A DNA stretch of 64,000 nucleotides from Gammaproteobacteria bacterium. GTDB lineage: Bacteria; Pseudomonadota; Gammaproteobacteria; Steroidobacterales; Woeseiaceae. The notes under the pieces are model-generated. The model made no database searches and had not been told where the DNA came from. It was given only the letters and a program-made list of their open reading frames with translations. This document shows, piece by piece, positions 1 through 8,720 of this stretch. Numbering within the stretch: the stretch's first letter is position 1; each line of letters opens with the position of its first letter. Position numbers and translations under genes: made by a program. The DNA lies in NCBI GenBank assembly GCA_029861535.1, contig JAOTZC010000001.1:124001-188000 (forward strand). The letters run 5' to 3'.

Positions 1-1
1 G

Positions 2-1621
2 CCACAGCCGAAGTCTGGCGCATTGATGGATCGGCTCACGAGGCGCTACACGGCCGGCCTGAGTTGGGAGCTGAGTCACCCGTGGTGGACTGGGCTCGGC
101 ATCGCGCTGATCTGCGTTATTGGTGTGACGCCGATGGCAGCCAAACTGGTCAAATTCGACATGTTCCCGCAGGACGTCGGCCGGCGCTTGTTCATGCCGT
201 ATCACATCGAGGGTCAGCACTCGCTCGAGCGCATCGAGGCGACCGTCGACACGATAGAAAACTACCTGTATTCGCATCAGGAAGAGTTCAACATTCGCTC
301 CGTTTACAGCTATTACGAGCAAGGCCGCGCCGAATCGACGCTGCTCCTAACAAACGAAGACGATGCGACACTATCGACCAAGGAAATAATCGACAAGATC
401 ATAGAAGATTTACCGACGATTGCGATCGGTAATCCAAGCTTTCAGTTCGAACAAGAAGGCGGCGGTGAAGGCTTTTCGCTACAGGTCAGCGGTGACTCAA
501 CTAAATTGCTGAACGAACTCGGTGTCGAGGTTGCCCGCGCGTTATCGACGATAGAGGGACTCGATGATGTCCGCAGTGATGCGGAAACGGGCGAAATGGA
601 GGTTCGAGTGACGATCGATCGCGACCGCGCGGCAGCGGTCGGGATGACGGCGGCCAGTATTTCGCAGTCGATCAGCATTGCGATGCGCGGCGAAAATCTT
701 CGTGAATTCCGTGGTGACATGGGCGAAGTTGCCGTCAGGATCGCTTTTCGTGATAACGACCGGCAAAGTATTGAGCAACTCTCCGATATGTCTTTGTACA
801 CACCCGATGGCCGGCGGATTTCACTCGGCAGCGTCGCAAAATTTCACCTCGGTCGATCGCCGGATGTTATTCGTCGTACTGATCGACAGACCGCCGTCAT
901 CTTGTCGGCAACGCTCGATGATGAGTTAAGCCTTGATGACGTCAAACCGTCGGTCGAAGGTTTGATGTCGCAGATCGACCTGCCACCGGGGTATAGCTGG
1001 AAGTTCGGTCGCGGCTTCGATCGTGAGGACGACACTCAAGAAATGATGATGCAGAATATTATGCTTGGCGTTGCTTGCATTTTTTTGGTCATGGCGGCGC
1101 TATTCGAATCGCTGCTGCTGCCGTTTTCAATCATCCTCGGGTCGATCGTGTTTTCGATCTTCGGCGTATTTCTGTTCTTTGCCGCGACCGGTACCACATT
1201 CTCGTTCATGGCGATGATTGGCATTATGATCCTTATTGGGGTCGTCGTAAATAATGGCATCGTGCTTGTCGATCACGTTAACAATCTGCGCCAGGATGGT
1301 CTCGCGCGTCGTGATGCCATCATTTTGGCGGGGCGTGATCGATTGCGTCCGATTCTGATGACCGTCGCGACGACTATTGTTGGGCTGACGCCGCTAGCGC
1401 TCGGAACGACACAGATCGGCGGTGATGGGCCACCCTACTACCCTATGGCCCGCGCAATCATCGGTGGCCTAGCATTTTCGACTGTCGTATCGCTGCTCGT
1501 CGTGCCGGCACTGTACGTGTATTTCGATAATCTGGCCGCATGGGGCCGCAAAGTTATGCGGACCGCCCGCGATGCGACAGCGCAGGCGCCGCAGCCGGTT
1601 GCAACCGGTACCGACGCCTGA
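2..1621 (+). CDS. Efflux RND transporter permease subunit (AcrB/CusA-type), C-terminal part, truncated by window start
   Basis: Frame is open to the window edge; RND-type TM segments (IMLGVACIFLVMAALFESLLLPFSIILG..., MIGIMILIGVVVNNGIVLVDHVNNLR, RLRPILMTVATTIVGLTPLALG). Confidence 0.93.
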   Translation, partial: PQPKSGALMDRLTRRYTAGLSWELSHPWWTGLGIALICVIGVTPMAAKLVKFDMFPQDVGRRLFMPYHIEGQHSLERIEATVDTIENYLYSHQEEFNIRSVYSYYEQGRAESTLLLTNEDDATLSTKEIIDKIIEDLPTIAIGNPSFQFEQEGGGEGFSLQVSGDSTKLLNELGVEVARALSTIEGLDDVRSDAETGEMEVRVTIDRDRAAAVGMTAASISQSISIAMRGENLREFRGDMGEVAVRIAFRDNDRQSIEQLSDMSLYTPDGRRISLGSVAKFHLGRSPDVIRRTDRQTAVILSATLDDELSLDDVKPSVEGLMSQIDLPPGYSWKFGRGFDREDDTQEMMMQNIMLGVACIFLVMAALFESLLLPFSIILGSIVFSIFGVFLFFAATGTTFSFMAMIGIMILIGVVVNNGIVLVDHVNNLRQDGLARRDAIILAGRDRLRPILMTVATTIVGLTPLALGTTQIGGDGPPYYPMARAIIGGLAFSTVVSLLVVPALYVYFDNLAAWGRKVMRTARDATAQAPQPVATGTDA

Positions 1622-2387
1622 CAGCAACCGTACCGACCGCGAAAAGTCCGAGGACCATGACGCTCAACCAGTCGGCGGCTCCTCCGCCCCCGTGATTGAC
1701 GACAATCGGCGTCGACGCGATTACAGGCGTATCGAGCTGAGAATCCTCAAGCGGCAAGAATGCAAGCTCCGACGTATTTTCGGGCCCGAAGTCGGCGACG
1801 AATGAACCGTCCCAGGTGTCGAACAGCTCAACCAATATGTCATAACTGCCTGTCGGATAGCCGGCCAGCAACTCAGTAACAATGACATATTCGTCATCAC
1901 TGCTCGCGCCGAAGATCGAGAACGTCTCGGTTTCCGCATATTCGATCCACGGGCCACCGTCAAGGCTCAAATATACAACAGCAAAGACTTCGGCATGGGC
2001 AAAATACGTGTCGGCATCAAACAGCAAATCAATACCGTGGTAATAACCATCACGATCCTCGTCGGCAAATAATTCGACGTCGACCGTGTAAAACCAAAAA
2101 TCCGTGTTTGGCGTACGCGACTCTGTCGACGACGATTTTCGTTGTTCACTGCCACGCGTACCGTCGCTGCGTTTGCCGTTTTTCAGGAGCGGCTCCAGCG
2201 TGTTTGTCGATACCTTGTTCGGTGCGATCTGTTCGCGACCATCATCGGCGAAAAAAGCGCTTTCCGAAACGCGCATATCCTCAACGGCCGGTGCATCGGC
2301 TGCCGCAACAGCTAGCCCCGATATTCCTGCAAGTGCGATTATCACCGCGAACCGCGTCCACCGTGAAAAGCGTGTTGTCGTTTCCAT
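1554..2387 (-). CDS. Secreted hypothetical protein, choice-of-anchor H-like, with C-terminal Gly-rich/TM/Arg-rich sorting signal
   Basis: Start at METTTRFSRWTRF (signal peptide); C-terminus HGGGGAADWLSVMVLGLFAVGTVAVRRRYR resembles GlyGly-CTERM signals; body VDVELFADEDRDGYYHGIDLLFDADTYFAHAEVFAVVYLSLDGGPW. Confidence 0.7.
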   Translation of the reverse strand: METTTRFSRWTRFAVIIALAGISGLAVAAADAPAVEDMRVSESAFFADDGREQIAPNKVSTNTLEPLLKNGKRSDGTRGSEQRKSSSTESRTPNTDFWFYTVDVELFADEDRDGYYHGIDLLFDADTYFAHAEVFAVVYLSLDGGPWIEYAETETFSIFGASSDDEYVIVTELLAGYPTGSYDILVELFDTWDGSFVADFGPENTSELAFLPLEDSQLDTPVIASTPIVVNHGGGGAADWLSVMVLGLFAVGTVAVRRRYRLQPAAAPALSHRGRSA

Positions 2388-2526
2388 AGTCCCGTCCTTC
2401 TTATCCATCGTGGATGGAACCATTTAATACCTCGACGCATGAATTGAAGCTGAACTTGTAGGCAGAATCGATGCAACATGCCATCATGCGCCGCGTCCGA
2501 CACGATTCATCGCCCGGTGTTCATCT

Positions 2527-3459
2527 ATGGTTCAGGAAAGTCACGACGAATCGGTCGGTAAAGCGATCGGCTGGCTGTTACTCGGCATTGCTGGCGGACT
2601 TGGTCTGGATCTTTGTGCGAAGGCACTATTGGCCAGCTACTCTCTCGAGCAGTTCGTCTTTTTGCGCAGCCTCGCCGGACTGACGATATTTTTCTTGTTA
2701 GCGAAGCAATTCGGCGGTCTACGAAGCCTCGCGACGGCCCGTTGGAAGTGGCATGTCCTGCGAACGTTGTTTGCAAGTGGCGCAATGTTCGGTTTCTTTT
2801 TTGGCCTTGCGCATATGCCGCTCGTTAACGCTTTGACTCTTGGTTTTACAGCGCCGCTAATGGTAACGGCGCTCGCTGTGCCCTTCCTTGGTGAGCATGT
2901 CGGCTGGCGCCGCTGGCTGGCTGTCATCGTTGGCTTTGGCGGCGTTCTCATTGTTTTGCGTCCTGGCGCCGGACTGTTGTCGCCGGCTTCGATCGCCGTG
3001 CTCATCGCTGCTTTTTGCTATGCGTGCCTAGCCATTACTGCACGCCATCTGGGCAAGACGGAAAACAGTTTTTCGTTATCAGTATATGTTATCGCAGGGC
3101 CGCTGCTGATCTCTGGCGTGCTTTCTATTGATGGCGCCTGGGTGGCGCCGGATGCCGCTGGCTGGACGCTGTTTATCCTCGCAGGTTCATGCTCGGTAAT
3201 CGCATGGATCGGGATTATTGGTGGCTATCGTCGCGCGTCGCCAGCGGTACTCGCCCCTTTCGAATACACGGCATTGCTTGGTGGTGCCGCCGCAGGTTAC
3301 CTGATCTGGGACGAAGTGCCGGACCGATGGGTGGTTATCGGCGCGATCGTCATCATCGCATCGGGATTGTTCGTGGTATACCGTGAAATCGGCAGCGTTA
3401 TCAGTGGACGCTACTTGCGGGCATCCACTGCAAGCTTGAGCCAATCGTCAAATGACTAA
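2527..3459 (+). CDS. DMT superfamily (EamA) transporter
   Basis: About 10 TM segments, two EamA-like halves, PLMVTALAVPFLGEHVGWRRWLAVIVGFGGVLIVLRPG. Confidence 0.92.
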   Translation: MVQESHDESVGKAIGWLLLGIAGGLGLDLCAKALLASYSLEQFVFLRSLAGLTIFFLLAKQFGGLRSLATARWKWHVLRTLFASGAMFGFFFGLAHMPLVNALTLGFTAPLMVTALAVPFLGEHVGWRRWLAVIVGFGGVLIVLRPGAGLLSPASIAVLIAAFCYACLAITARHLGKTENSFSLSVYVIAGPLLISGVLSIDGAWVAPDAAGWTLFILAGSCSVIAWIGIIGGYRRASPAVLAPFEYTALLGGAAAGYLIWDEVPDRWVVIGAIVIIASGLFVVYREIGSVISGRYLRASTASLSQSSND

Positions 3460-3482
3460 GGTTTAACGAGTAGACCGGGCTA

Positions 3483-3932
3483 TCAGCCCGAAACCCGTCC
3501 GGCATTCAGACCCGCGATCTGTGCTGGTGTCACGCCCAAGGCAACGGCGGTACGATTAAAGAAGTCGACCTCGAGCACGCTAACGTCCTGATCACTGCGC
3601 ATGACATCGGCGAGAGCTTGTATCGTGCCGGCCCGGTGTTCGTCCGTCAGCTTCTTTTGCACGCTGGCCAGGTACTTGCGCAGATTGGCTTCGGCATACA
3701 ATTCGGCACGTGCGGCGACACGCACGTCTGCCTCACTAAAATCATCACCGGTGCGTTCTTTGAGGATTTCACGAATCCGACTAACCTCGGCCGATTGAAT
3801 ATTTATGTCCGCATCCGCGGCCCTGGCAAGGGTCATCAGCAGCACTTCCTTGTATAGCTCGTTTTGCTCATCCTCACTTATGTCGGAGCCGCCGAAAATT
3901 TTCAATACGTTCTTGAGATCTGCAATCGCCAT
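3483..3932 (-). CDS. TerB family (tellurite-resistance-like) protein
   Basis: 149 aa; SEDEQNELYKEVLLMTLARAADADINIQSAEVSRIREIL is TerB-like. Confidence 0.75.
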   Translation of the reverse strand: MAIADLKNVLKIFGGSDISEDEQNELYKEVLLMTLARAADADINIQSAEVSRIREILKERTGDDFSEADVRVAARAELYAEANLRKYLASVQKKLTDEHRAGTIQALADVMRSDQDVSVLEVDFFNRTAVALGVTPAQIAGLNAGRVSG

Positions 3933-4079
3933 TTATTCTCTCACTCTCTGTTCTTGATTGTTTTCAACGCAGTCATTTGCTGCTGGCTGTTGCCAAAGTA
4001 TACACGCGAATACGGCCAAGTCATCGTGGCAATGCCTCGATATCGTGGCGGTCGTCGTGGTTACCGGCGTGGACACTCC

Positions 4080-5414
4080 TCACTGCCTGCGACGCATTGC
4101 CTGCCGCTGCCCGTAGGTGAGCGAGCGCCACAGCCACTCGGCAGGGCCAAACCGATAGCGCGCCAGCCACCAGGGGCTCAGAGCGAGCTGCAGCGCGACC
4201 AGGCCGACCGCGAACCACATTTGCCAAAACCGTGGGACCGTGCCGTATAGCCCGAATCCATAGCCGTAGAAAATCGTCGTCATGACAACCGAATGCATCA
4301 GATAGTTGGTCAGCGCCATTCGACCTACCGCCGCAAAGCGATCCACCAGCACCCTGAGAACGCCGGTTTTGACGATTAGCATGACCAGCCCGATATGGCC
4401 CAACGCGACGAAAATGCTACCTATATAGTTGGGAATCATGCCGACCCTGAGCATATAAAGCGGCTCAAACGCATGCCAATACGCGTTCACGGCGCTGAAT
4501 GTTGTCAGTGGCAATCCCACGGTGTAGCCCGCAATCATCAAATTGCGATACAGGCGCACACTTTCTTTAGCGCTCAAGATACCGAGCTTCATGAGCGCCA
4601 TGCCTATCAGCATCATGCCGCCAACGCGCCACACTATGAAAAACGGAAGCCCCTCCATTTGAAACGACCAGACGAACGGTACGCGGTGTTCCAAGTTATC
4701 GGCGTAGCCACCACTGTAAGCTATGAGTTCTTTTTCGAGCTCTTCTTGTCCCGGTACGAGAAAACTGCGCTCCTCCGCCCATTCGTCAATCGTTGCCTGA
4801 TCCGCCTCGCTGAGCGTCTCGCCAGCCGCTTGCTGCACCAGAAGCGCCTCCGCCCGGATTTTCAGATCTTGCATGTACGTGCCGCCGGCGAATGAAAACA
4901 ATAATGTGACCGGTAATAGCAGACTCGCGATGACAATCAGCGTTATTGGCGATTTTTTTCGGAAGACATAAATGATCATGCCGACGACGGCGTAGAAAAA
5001 CAGAATGTCGCCGAACCAGATCAAGTATGCGTGTATCAGACCAAGTACGAGCAGCCAGAACTGTCGCCGGTACAAAATACCAGCGAAGCGTACGCCCTGC
5101 TCCTCTGCACGCTCCGCCATGAGGATCATTCCCGCACCGAACAGCATCGAGAAAATGCTCATGAACTTTTGATCGAACAGGATATGGGTGAAAAACCACG
5201 TTCCAATGTTGAGTGGCTCGAGCCCACCCATGGCAAGCGGGTTGCTGTAGGCGATGAACGGCATGGCGAACGCATAGATGTTCATGACCAGTATGCCGAG
5301 TACAGCAACGCCGCGGAGCACGTCGAGGCTAATCAAGCGCTCGGAGCTGCTAACAGGTTCGGCCGTAACGCCGGAAGCAGTCGCATCGATTTCAGCGTCG
5401 GTCACTGCATTCAT
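4080..5414 (-). CDS. DUF418 domain-containing membrane protein (YeiB-like)
   Basis: RLISLDVLRGVAVLGILVMNIYAFAMP N-terminus and C-terminal GRMALTNYLMHSVVMTTIFYGYGFGLYG... DUF418 pattern. Confidence 0.92.
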   Translation of the reverse strand: MNAVTDAEIDATASGVTAEPVSSSERLISLDVLRGVAVLGILVMNIYAFAMPFIAYSNPLAMGGLEPLNIGTWFFTHILFDQKFMSIFSMLFGAGMILMAERAEEQGVRFAGILYRRQFWLLVLGLIHAYLIWFGDILFFYAVVGMIIYVFRKKSPITLIVIASLLLPVTLLFSFAGGTYMQDLKIRAEALLVQQAAGETLSEADQATIDEWAEERSFLVPGQEELEKELIAYSGGYADNLEHRVPFVWSFQMEGLPFFIVWRVGGMMLIGMALMKLGILSAKESVRLYRNLMIAGYTVGLPLTTFSAVNAYWHAFEPLYMLRVGMIPNYIGSIFVALGHIGLVMLIVKTGVLRVLVDRFAAVGRMALTNYLMHSVVMTTIFYGYGFGLYGTVPRFWQMWFAVGLVALQLALSPWWLARYRFGPAEWLWRSLTYGQRQAMRRRQ

Positions 5415-5530
5415 CGTTCTTTTTCGGCGATTATCGGGCCGCGAGCGGGCGCGTCTGCGGCGCGGCTAGCTGTTTAGAATAGCGCATTAAGTGTTGCTTT
5501 CATACTCCTGTTTTTTGTCGATATTTTTAC

Positions 5531-5558
5531 TTGATTTTTGCCGATCGCACGACATACT
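5531..5558 (+). promoter_or_regulatory. Candidate sigma70-like promoter for the small structured locus
   Basis: TTGATT (5531-5536), 16-nt spacer, CATACT (5553-5558), placed 5' of the perfect Shine-Dalgarno. Confidence 0.35.
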
Positions 5559-5576
5559 GAGCCGCGGGCTAACAAC

Positions 5577-5592
5577 TTAAAGGAGGTGATCC
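5577..5592 (+). promoter_or_regulatory. Near-perfect extended Shine-Dalgarno (TTAAAGGAGGTGATCC)
   Basis: At least 13 contiguous nt (AAGGAGGTGATCC) complementary to the canonical 16S rRNA 3' tail (GGAUCACCUCCUU); GGAGG lies 6 nt before ATG 5593. Confidence 0.75.
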
Positions 5593-5673
5593 ATGTCTAG
5601 TGAGATTGAAAAGGTATCGCAGGAGCCGGCCGGTCTTATTCGGATGATGGAGAAACCTTCCCAAATCCTCTGA
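5593..5673 (+). CDS. Candidate small ORF, 26 aa (MSSEIEKVSQEPAGLIRMMEKPSQIL); absent from the supplied ORF track
   Basis: ATG at ideal spacing from the perfect SD, TGA stop at 5671-5673, then a terminator hairpin. Confidence 0.5.
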   Translation: MSSEIEKVSQEPAGLIRMMEKPSQIL

Positions 5674-5702
5674 CTACCGTTTCCGATACCGATCTCACCA
5701 CC

Positions 5703-5733
5703 AAAGGCCGCCGCAAGGCGGCCTTTGTTTTAG
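5703..5733 (+). terminator. Rho-independent terminator, first and strongest unit of the array
   Basis: AAAGGCCGCC-GCAA-GGCGGCCTTTGTTTT: 10-bp stem, GCAA tetraloop, T-rich tail. Confidence 0.85.
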
Positions 5734-5900
5734 GCAAGTCGCCGCCGCAAGGCGGCCTTTGTTTTAGGCAAGTCGCCGCCGCAAGGCGGCCTTTGTTTTA
5801 AGTAAGTCGCCGCCGCAAGGCGGCCTTTGTTTTAGGCGAGTCGCCGCCGCAAGGCGGCCTTTGTTTTAGGCGAGTCGCCGCCGCAAGGCCGTTTTGTTTA
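5703..5900 (+). repeat. Tandem array of six 34-bp units (last one degenerate), each carrying a GC-rich hairpin plus T-rich tail
   Basis: Unit GCCGCCGCAAGGCGGCCTTTGTTTTAGGCAAGTC starts at 5707, 5741, 5775, 5809, 5843, 5877. Copies 1=2 and 4=5 are identical; copy 3 differs in the spacer; copy 6 is degenerate. Confidence 0.95.
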
Positions 5901-5938
5901 GCCGTTACCCTCGTGAGGCAACGGCGCCTTCATCAACG

Positions 5939-6709
5939 TTACTCGGCCGGGGCCGGAATACGACGTCGAATGGTCGCGTTATAGACACGCGCATCATCGC
6001 ATTCATACAGCTCGCCGATTAGTTCACCGTGTTTCTGGTAGCCGCCGCCATTGCCGTATAGATCGTAGAATTGGCCAAGCACCGTGTAGTTTTCGAAACT
6101 TTCGACCATCTTGAAATCGAATTCGGCGCCACCGCCACCAAAAACCGGGAACAACATCCAGCTGCCGCCCTCGTAGCCTGCCTCGACCTGGTATTCAGCC
6201 CACGCATTGCTAGCTTCCAAGACCTCCGGAAACGCCTTACCGTCATGAACATTGCAATCGCTAAATGTGATCACGATGTTGTCCGGCGACGGACCTTCGG
6301 GCGGTGCCTTTATCTCCGTTGACGCAAAGTTTGAGTGCGTGTCGCAGGTAACGGCAGCGGCAAACTTTTCCGCGTGCTCGCCGCCTTCGCTTAACCACAT
6401 ATCTGTGCCGGCGCCCATAGCCTCACCGTTCGTCCACGCGCCGAGCCAACCAATGTCGAAAGTTTCGGCACCGAAGTAGTACGGTGTCACCGTTGCGGCC
6501 CAATAGGTCGTTACCTCTTTCTTATTCAAAAATTTGCTCCAGGCATCGATCGCCTTTTCCATATCGGCGGGACCTTTGCCTTCATTGTAATTGCAGGTAA
6601 AGGTTTCTACCGGGTAGAACCGCGGGCCTTCGGCTTCTTCTTGTGCAAACGCAATTCCCGACACCAGCGCGACGGTCGCCGACAAAACGGCGATTAAAAA
6701 TGTTTTCAT
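5939..6709 (-). CDS. Secreted hypothetical protein (256 aa)
   Basis: Signal peptide MKTFLIAVLSATVALVSGIAFAQ; no family recognised. Confidence 0.75.
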   Translation of the reverse strand: MKTFLIAVLSATVALVSGIAFAQEEAEGPRFYPVETFTCNYNEGKGPADMEKAIDAWSKFLNKKEVTTYWAATVTPYYFGAETFDIGWLGAWTNGEAMGAGTDMWLSEGGEHAEKFAAAVTCDTHSNFASTEIKAPPEGPSPDNIVITFSDCNVHDGKAFPEVLEASNAWAEYQVEAGYEGGSWMLFPVFGGGGAEFDFKMVESFENYTVLGQFYDLYGNGGGYQKHGELIGELYECDDARVYNATIRRRIPAPAE

Positions 6710-6802
6710 TTTTGTCCCCTAAGGTTTTTCGATTATTCTTACCGGGCAATGCCGGTGCATACATTATAGACGAGCAATGACACGCGGCCAGCGGCACAAA
6801 TG

Positions 6803-8071
6803 CTAGCCCAGGATATCGGCCACGGAGTCTAATAATTTATTGATTTCATTGGCATTATTGTAATGTACCGGGCCAACACGAACGGCGCCGCCGGTGTCGA
6901 GTATGCCGAGGCTTTTCACCGCTTCGAGGGCATAGTTGTGTCCACTCCAAACAAATATTCCGCGCTCCGCCAGTTGCTTCGCGATATTGGCGGGCCTTGC
7001 CGATGCGTGTGTAAACGCCACCGTTGGAACACGACGATCTAGTGCATCGTTTCCCGTGATGCCCTGTATGGTAATTCCAGGTAAAGACTGAAGGCCCGCG
7101 AGCAACTGTTCGGACAAGGATCGCTCGTAGTCAAACAGACAATCCATCGCGGCGCGCACATATTTTCGTCGTCCGTTCAAATTCGCATGCGCTGCGAGCC
7201 AATCTTCAGCCATTGTTTCGCCAATCCACGCGAAATAGTCAACCGCTGCTGCGGTTCCGGCCATGCCTTCGTGACTTTGAGTTCCGGTTTCAAAACACCA
7301 CGGCAGTTCATCAGGTGCAGGACGAACCTTGTACGGCTGCAGCGATTCCAGAACTTCCCGACGACCCCACAAAATGCCTTGATGTGGTCCGAAAAACTTA
7401 TACGCCGATAGCACCAGAAAATCGCAGCCGATGGCCTGCACATCGGTTACGACGTGCGGCGCCGATTGCACCGCATCGATGTACGTCATTGCTCCAACCG
7501 CACGCGCACGCCGGCATATCTCAGTTATGTCATTGATCGTTCCGGTCAGATTACTTGCGCCGCCAACACACACCAGCTTGGTTCGTTCATTCAACAATTC
7601 ATCGAGCGCGCTAAGATCGAATTCGAAGGTATCGCGATCGAACGGTAACCAGCGAATTTTTAGGTCCAGATCCCGCGCGAGAAGCACCCAAGGATGCACG
7701 TTAGCGTCGTGATCCATCTGCGTCAGAATAATTTCGTCACCCGATGAAAACGTTTTCCCGATCGAGCGCGACACGTGCAACGTGATGGTCGTCATGTTTT
7801 GGCCGAAAATAATTTCGTCGGACGACGACGCGTTTAGAAAGTCCGCCATGGCTCGATGCGCGTCATCGACAACAGCATCGGCCAGTTTGGATGTCTTAAA
7901 ATGACCGCCAAGATTGGCATTGGCATTTAGCAGGCAGTCGACCATACGATCAATAACTATCTGCGGCACCTGCGTTCCGGCCGGGTTATCCAAATAGATT
8001 CGTGGCTTACCGTTATCAGTAATGCTGAGCGCTGGGAACTGCGAACGTACATTTTCGGGATTAAAAGGCAT
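6803..8071 (-). CDS. Cysteine desulfurase-like class V PLP aminotransferase
   Basis: YLDNPAGTQVPQIVIDRMVDCL, DAVQSAPHVVTDVQAIGCDFLVLSAYKFFGPHQGILWGRREVLE (PLP Lys motif). Confidence 0.92.
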   Translation of the reverse strand: MPFNPENVRSQFPALSITDNGKPRIYLDNPAGTQVPQIVIDRMVDCLLNANANLGGHFKTSKLADAVVDDAHRAMADFLNASSSDEIIFGQNMTTITLHVSRSIGKTFSSGDEIILTQMDHDANVHPWVLLARDLDLKIRWLPFDRDTFEFDLSALDELLNERTKLVCVGGASNLTGTINDITEICRRARAVGAMTYIDAVQSAPHVVTDVQAIGCDFLVLSAYKFFGPHQGILWGRREVLESLQPYKVRPAPDELPWCFETGTQSHEGMAGTAAAVDYFAWIGETMAEDWLAAHANLNGRRKYVRAAMDCLFDYERSLSEQLLAGLQSLPGITIQGITGNDALDRRVPTVAFTHASARPANIAKQLAERGIFVWSGHNYALEAVKSLGILDTGGAVRVGPVHYNNANEINKLLDSVADILG

Positions 8072-8083
8072 AATTGGGCGGTT

Positions 8084-8290
8084 TTACTCCTGTGCGTTGC
8101 CGCCCCATTTCTCACGATGCGCATCTTCGGCTCGCTGGCGCACCTTCTGGTGCCGGCGAGTCAGCAGCAATGAATCGGGATCACAAACCTCGGCCTTGAT
8201 GATTCCTAAATCGTACGCAGCATCAAACAGACTGGGATACCAGCGCTCCCAGTTTGGTAGTAGAGATTCGACTTCATCGCGAAGATTCAT
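8084..8290 (-). CDS. Small hypothetical protein, probably cotranscribed with the cysteine desulfurase-like gene
   Basis: Start at MNLRDEVESLLPNWERWYPSLFDAAYDLGIIKAEVCDPDSLLL; stop lies 12 nt before the next start. Confidence 0.5.
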   Translation of the reverse strand: MNLRDEVESLLPNWERWYPSLFDAAYDLGIIKAEVCDPDSLLLTRRHQKVRQRAEDAHREKWGGNAQE

Positions 8291-8381
8291 GCCGGCAATG
8301 TAACTTAGCGCATGCGCTGTGACAATCACGCTTTAACATCGGCACAAGCTATAGTAGACCGGCAGGCGATTATCGTACGGC

Positions 8382-8720
8382 TTATTCCTCGAGCAATCGC
8401 AGACCGAACATCAGTGCCGCGAACAATATGCCGCCGAGTGCGATCATTGGTACTGGAGGAATCCAGCTCATCGATACACTGACGACTTCTACTGGCAACG
8501 ACTTTACAAAACCAAAAAGCATCGTCGTGAGCATGCTCAGCGGTTTTAGTGAGACGGCTGCGCCAATAGCAGCAGCAATCGGCAGCGCTAGTCGGCGAAT
8601 CCAGAGGCGTCGCCTGATTTTTCGCACAACGCGCACACTGAACCCATCGTCCGCGATTGGCTCGGAGCGAAATAGCGCTTCGAGCATCTGATCGTCCGGG
8701 TCTTTGATCTTGTCAGCCAT
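8382..8720 (-). CDS. Putative anti-sigma factor/membrane regulator of the adjacent ECF sigma factor
   Basis: MADKIKDPDDQMLEALFRSEPIADDGFSVRVVRKIRRR followed by two TM segments; start overlaps the sigma gene stop. Confidence 0.7.
   Translation of the reverse strand: MADKIKDPDDQMLEALFRSEPIADDGFSVRVVRKIRRRLWIRRLALPIAAAIGAAVSLKPLSMLTTMLFGFVKSLPVEVVSVSMSWIPPVPMIALGGILFAALMFGLRLLEE

Noticed and set aside
3477-3491. Short CGGGCT-ATC-AGCCCG hairpin between EamA and TerB genes
   Set aside because: 6-bp stem without T-tract on either strand; too weak to call a terminator.
3864-4250. 128-aa + strand ORF
   Set aside because: Spans the TerB/DUF418 intergenic region and antisense sequence; low-complexity Arg/Pro-rich end, no RBS or domain support.
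4395-4895. 166-aa + strand ORF
   Set aside because: Antisense to the DUF418 gene; composition is typical of a shadow ORF (His/Arg-rich) and there is no recognisable domain.
5707-5900. Direct repeat array considered as a CRISPR
   Set aside because: Units are contiguous with no unique spacers, and each contains a hairpin/T-tail of intrinsic terminator type; no cas genes nearby.
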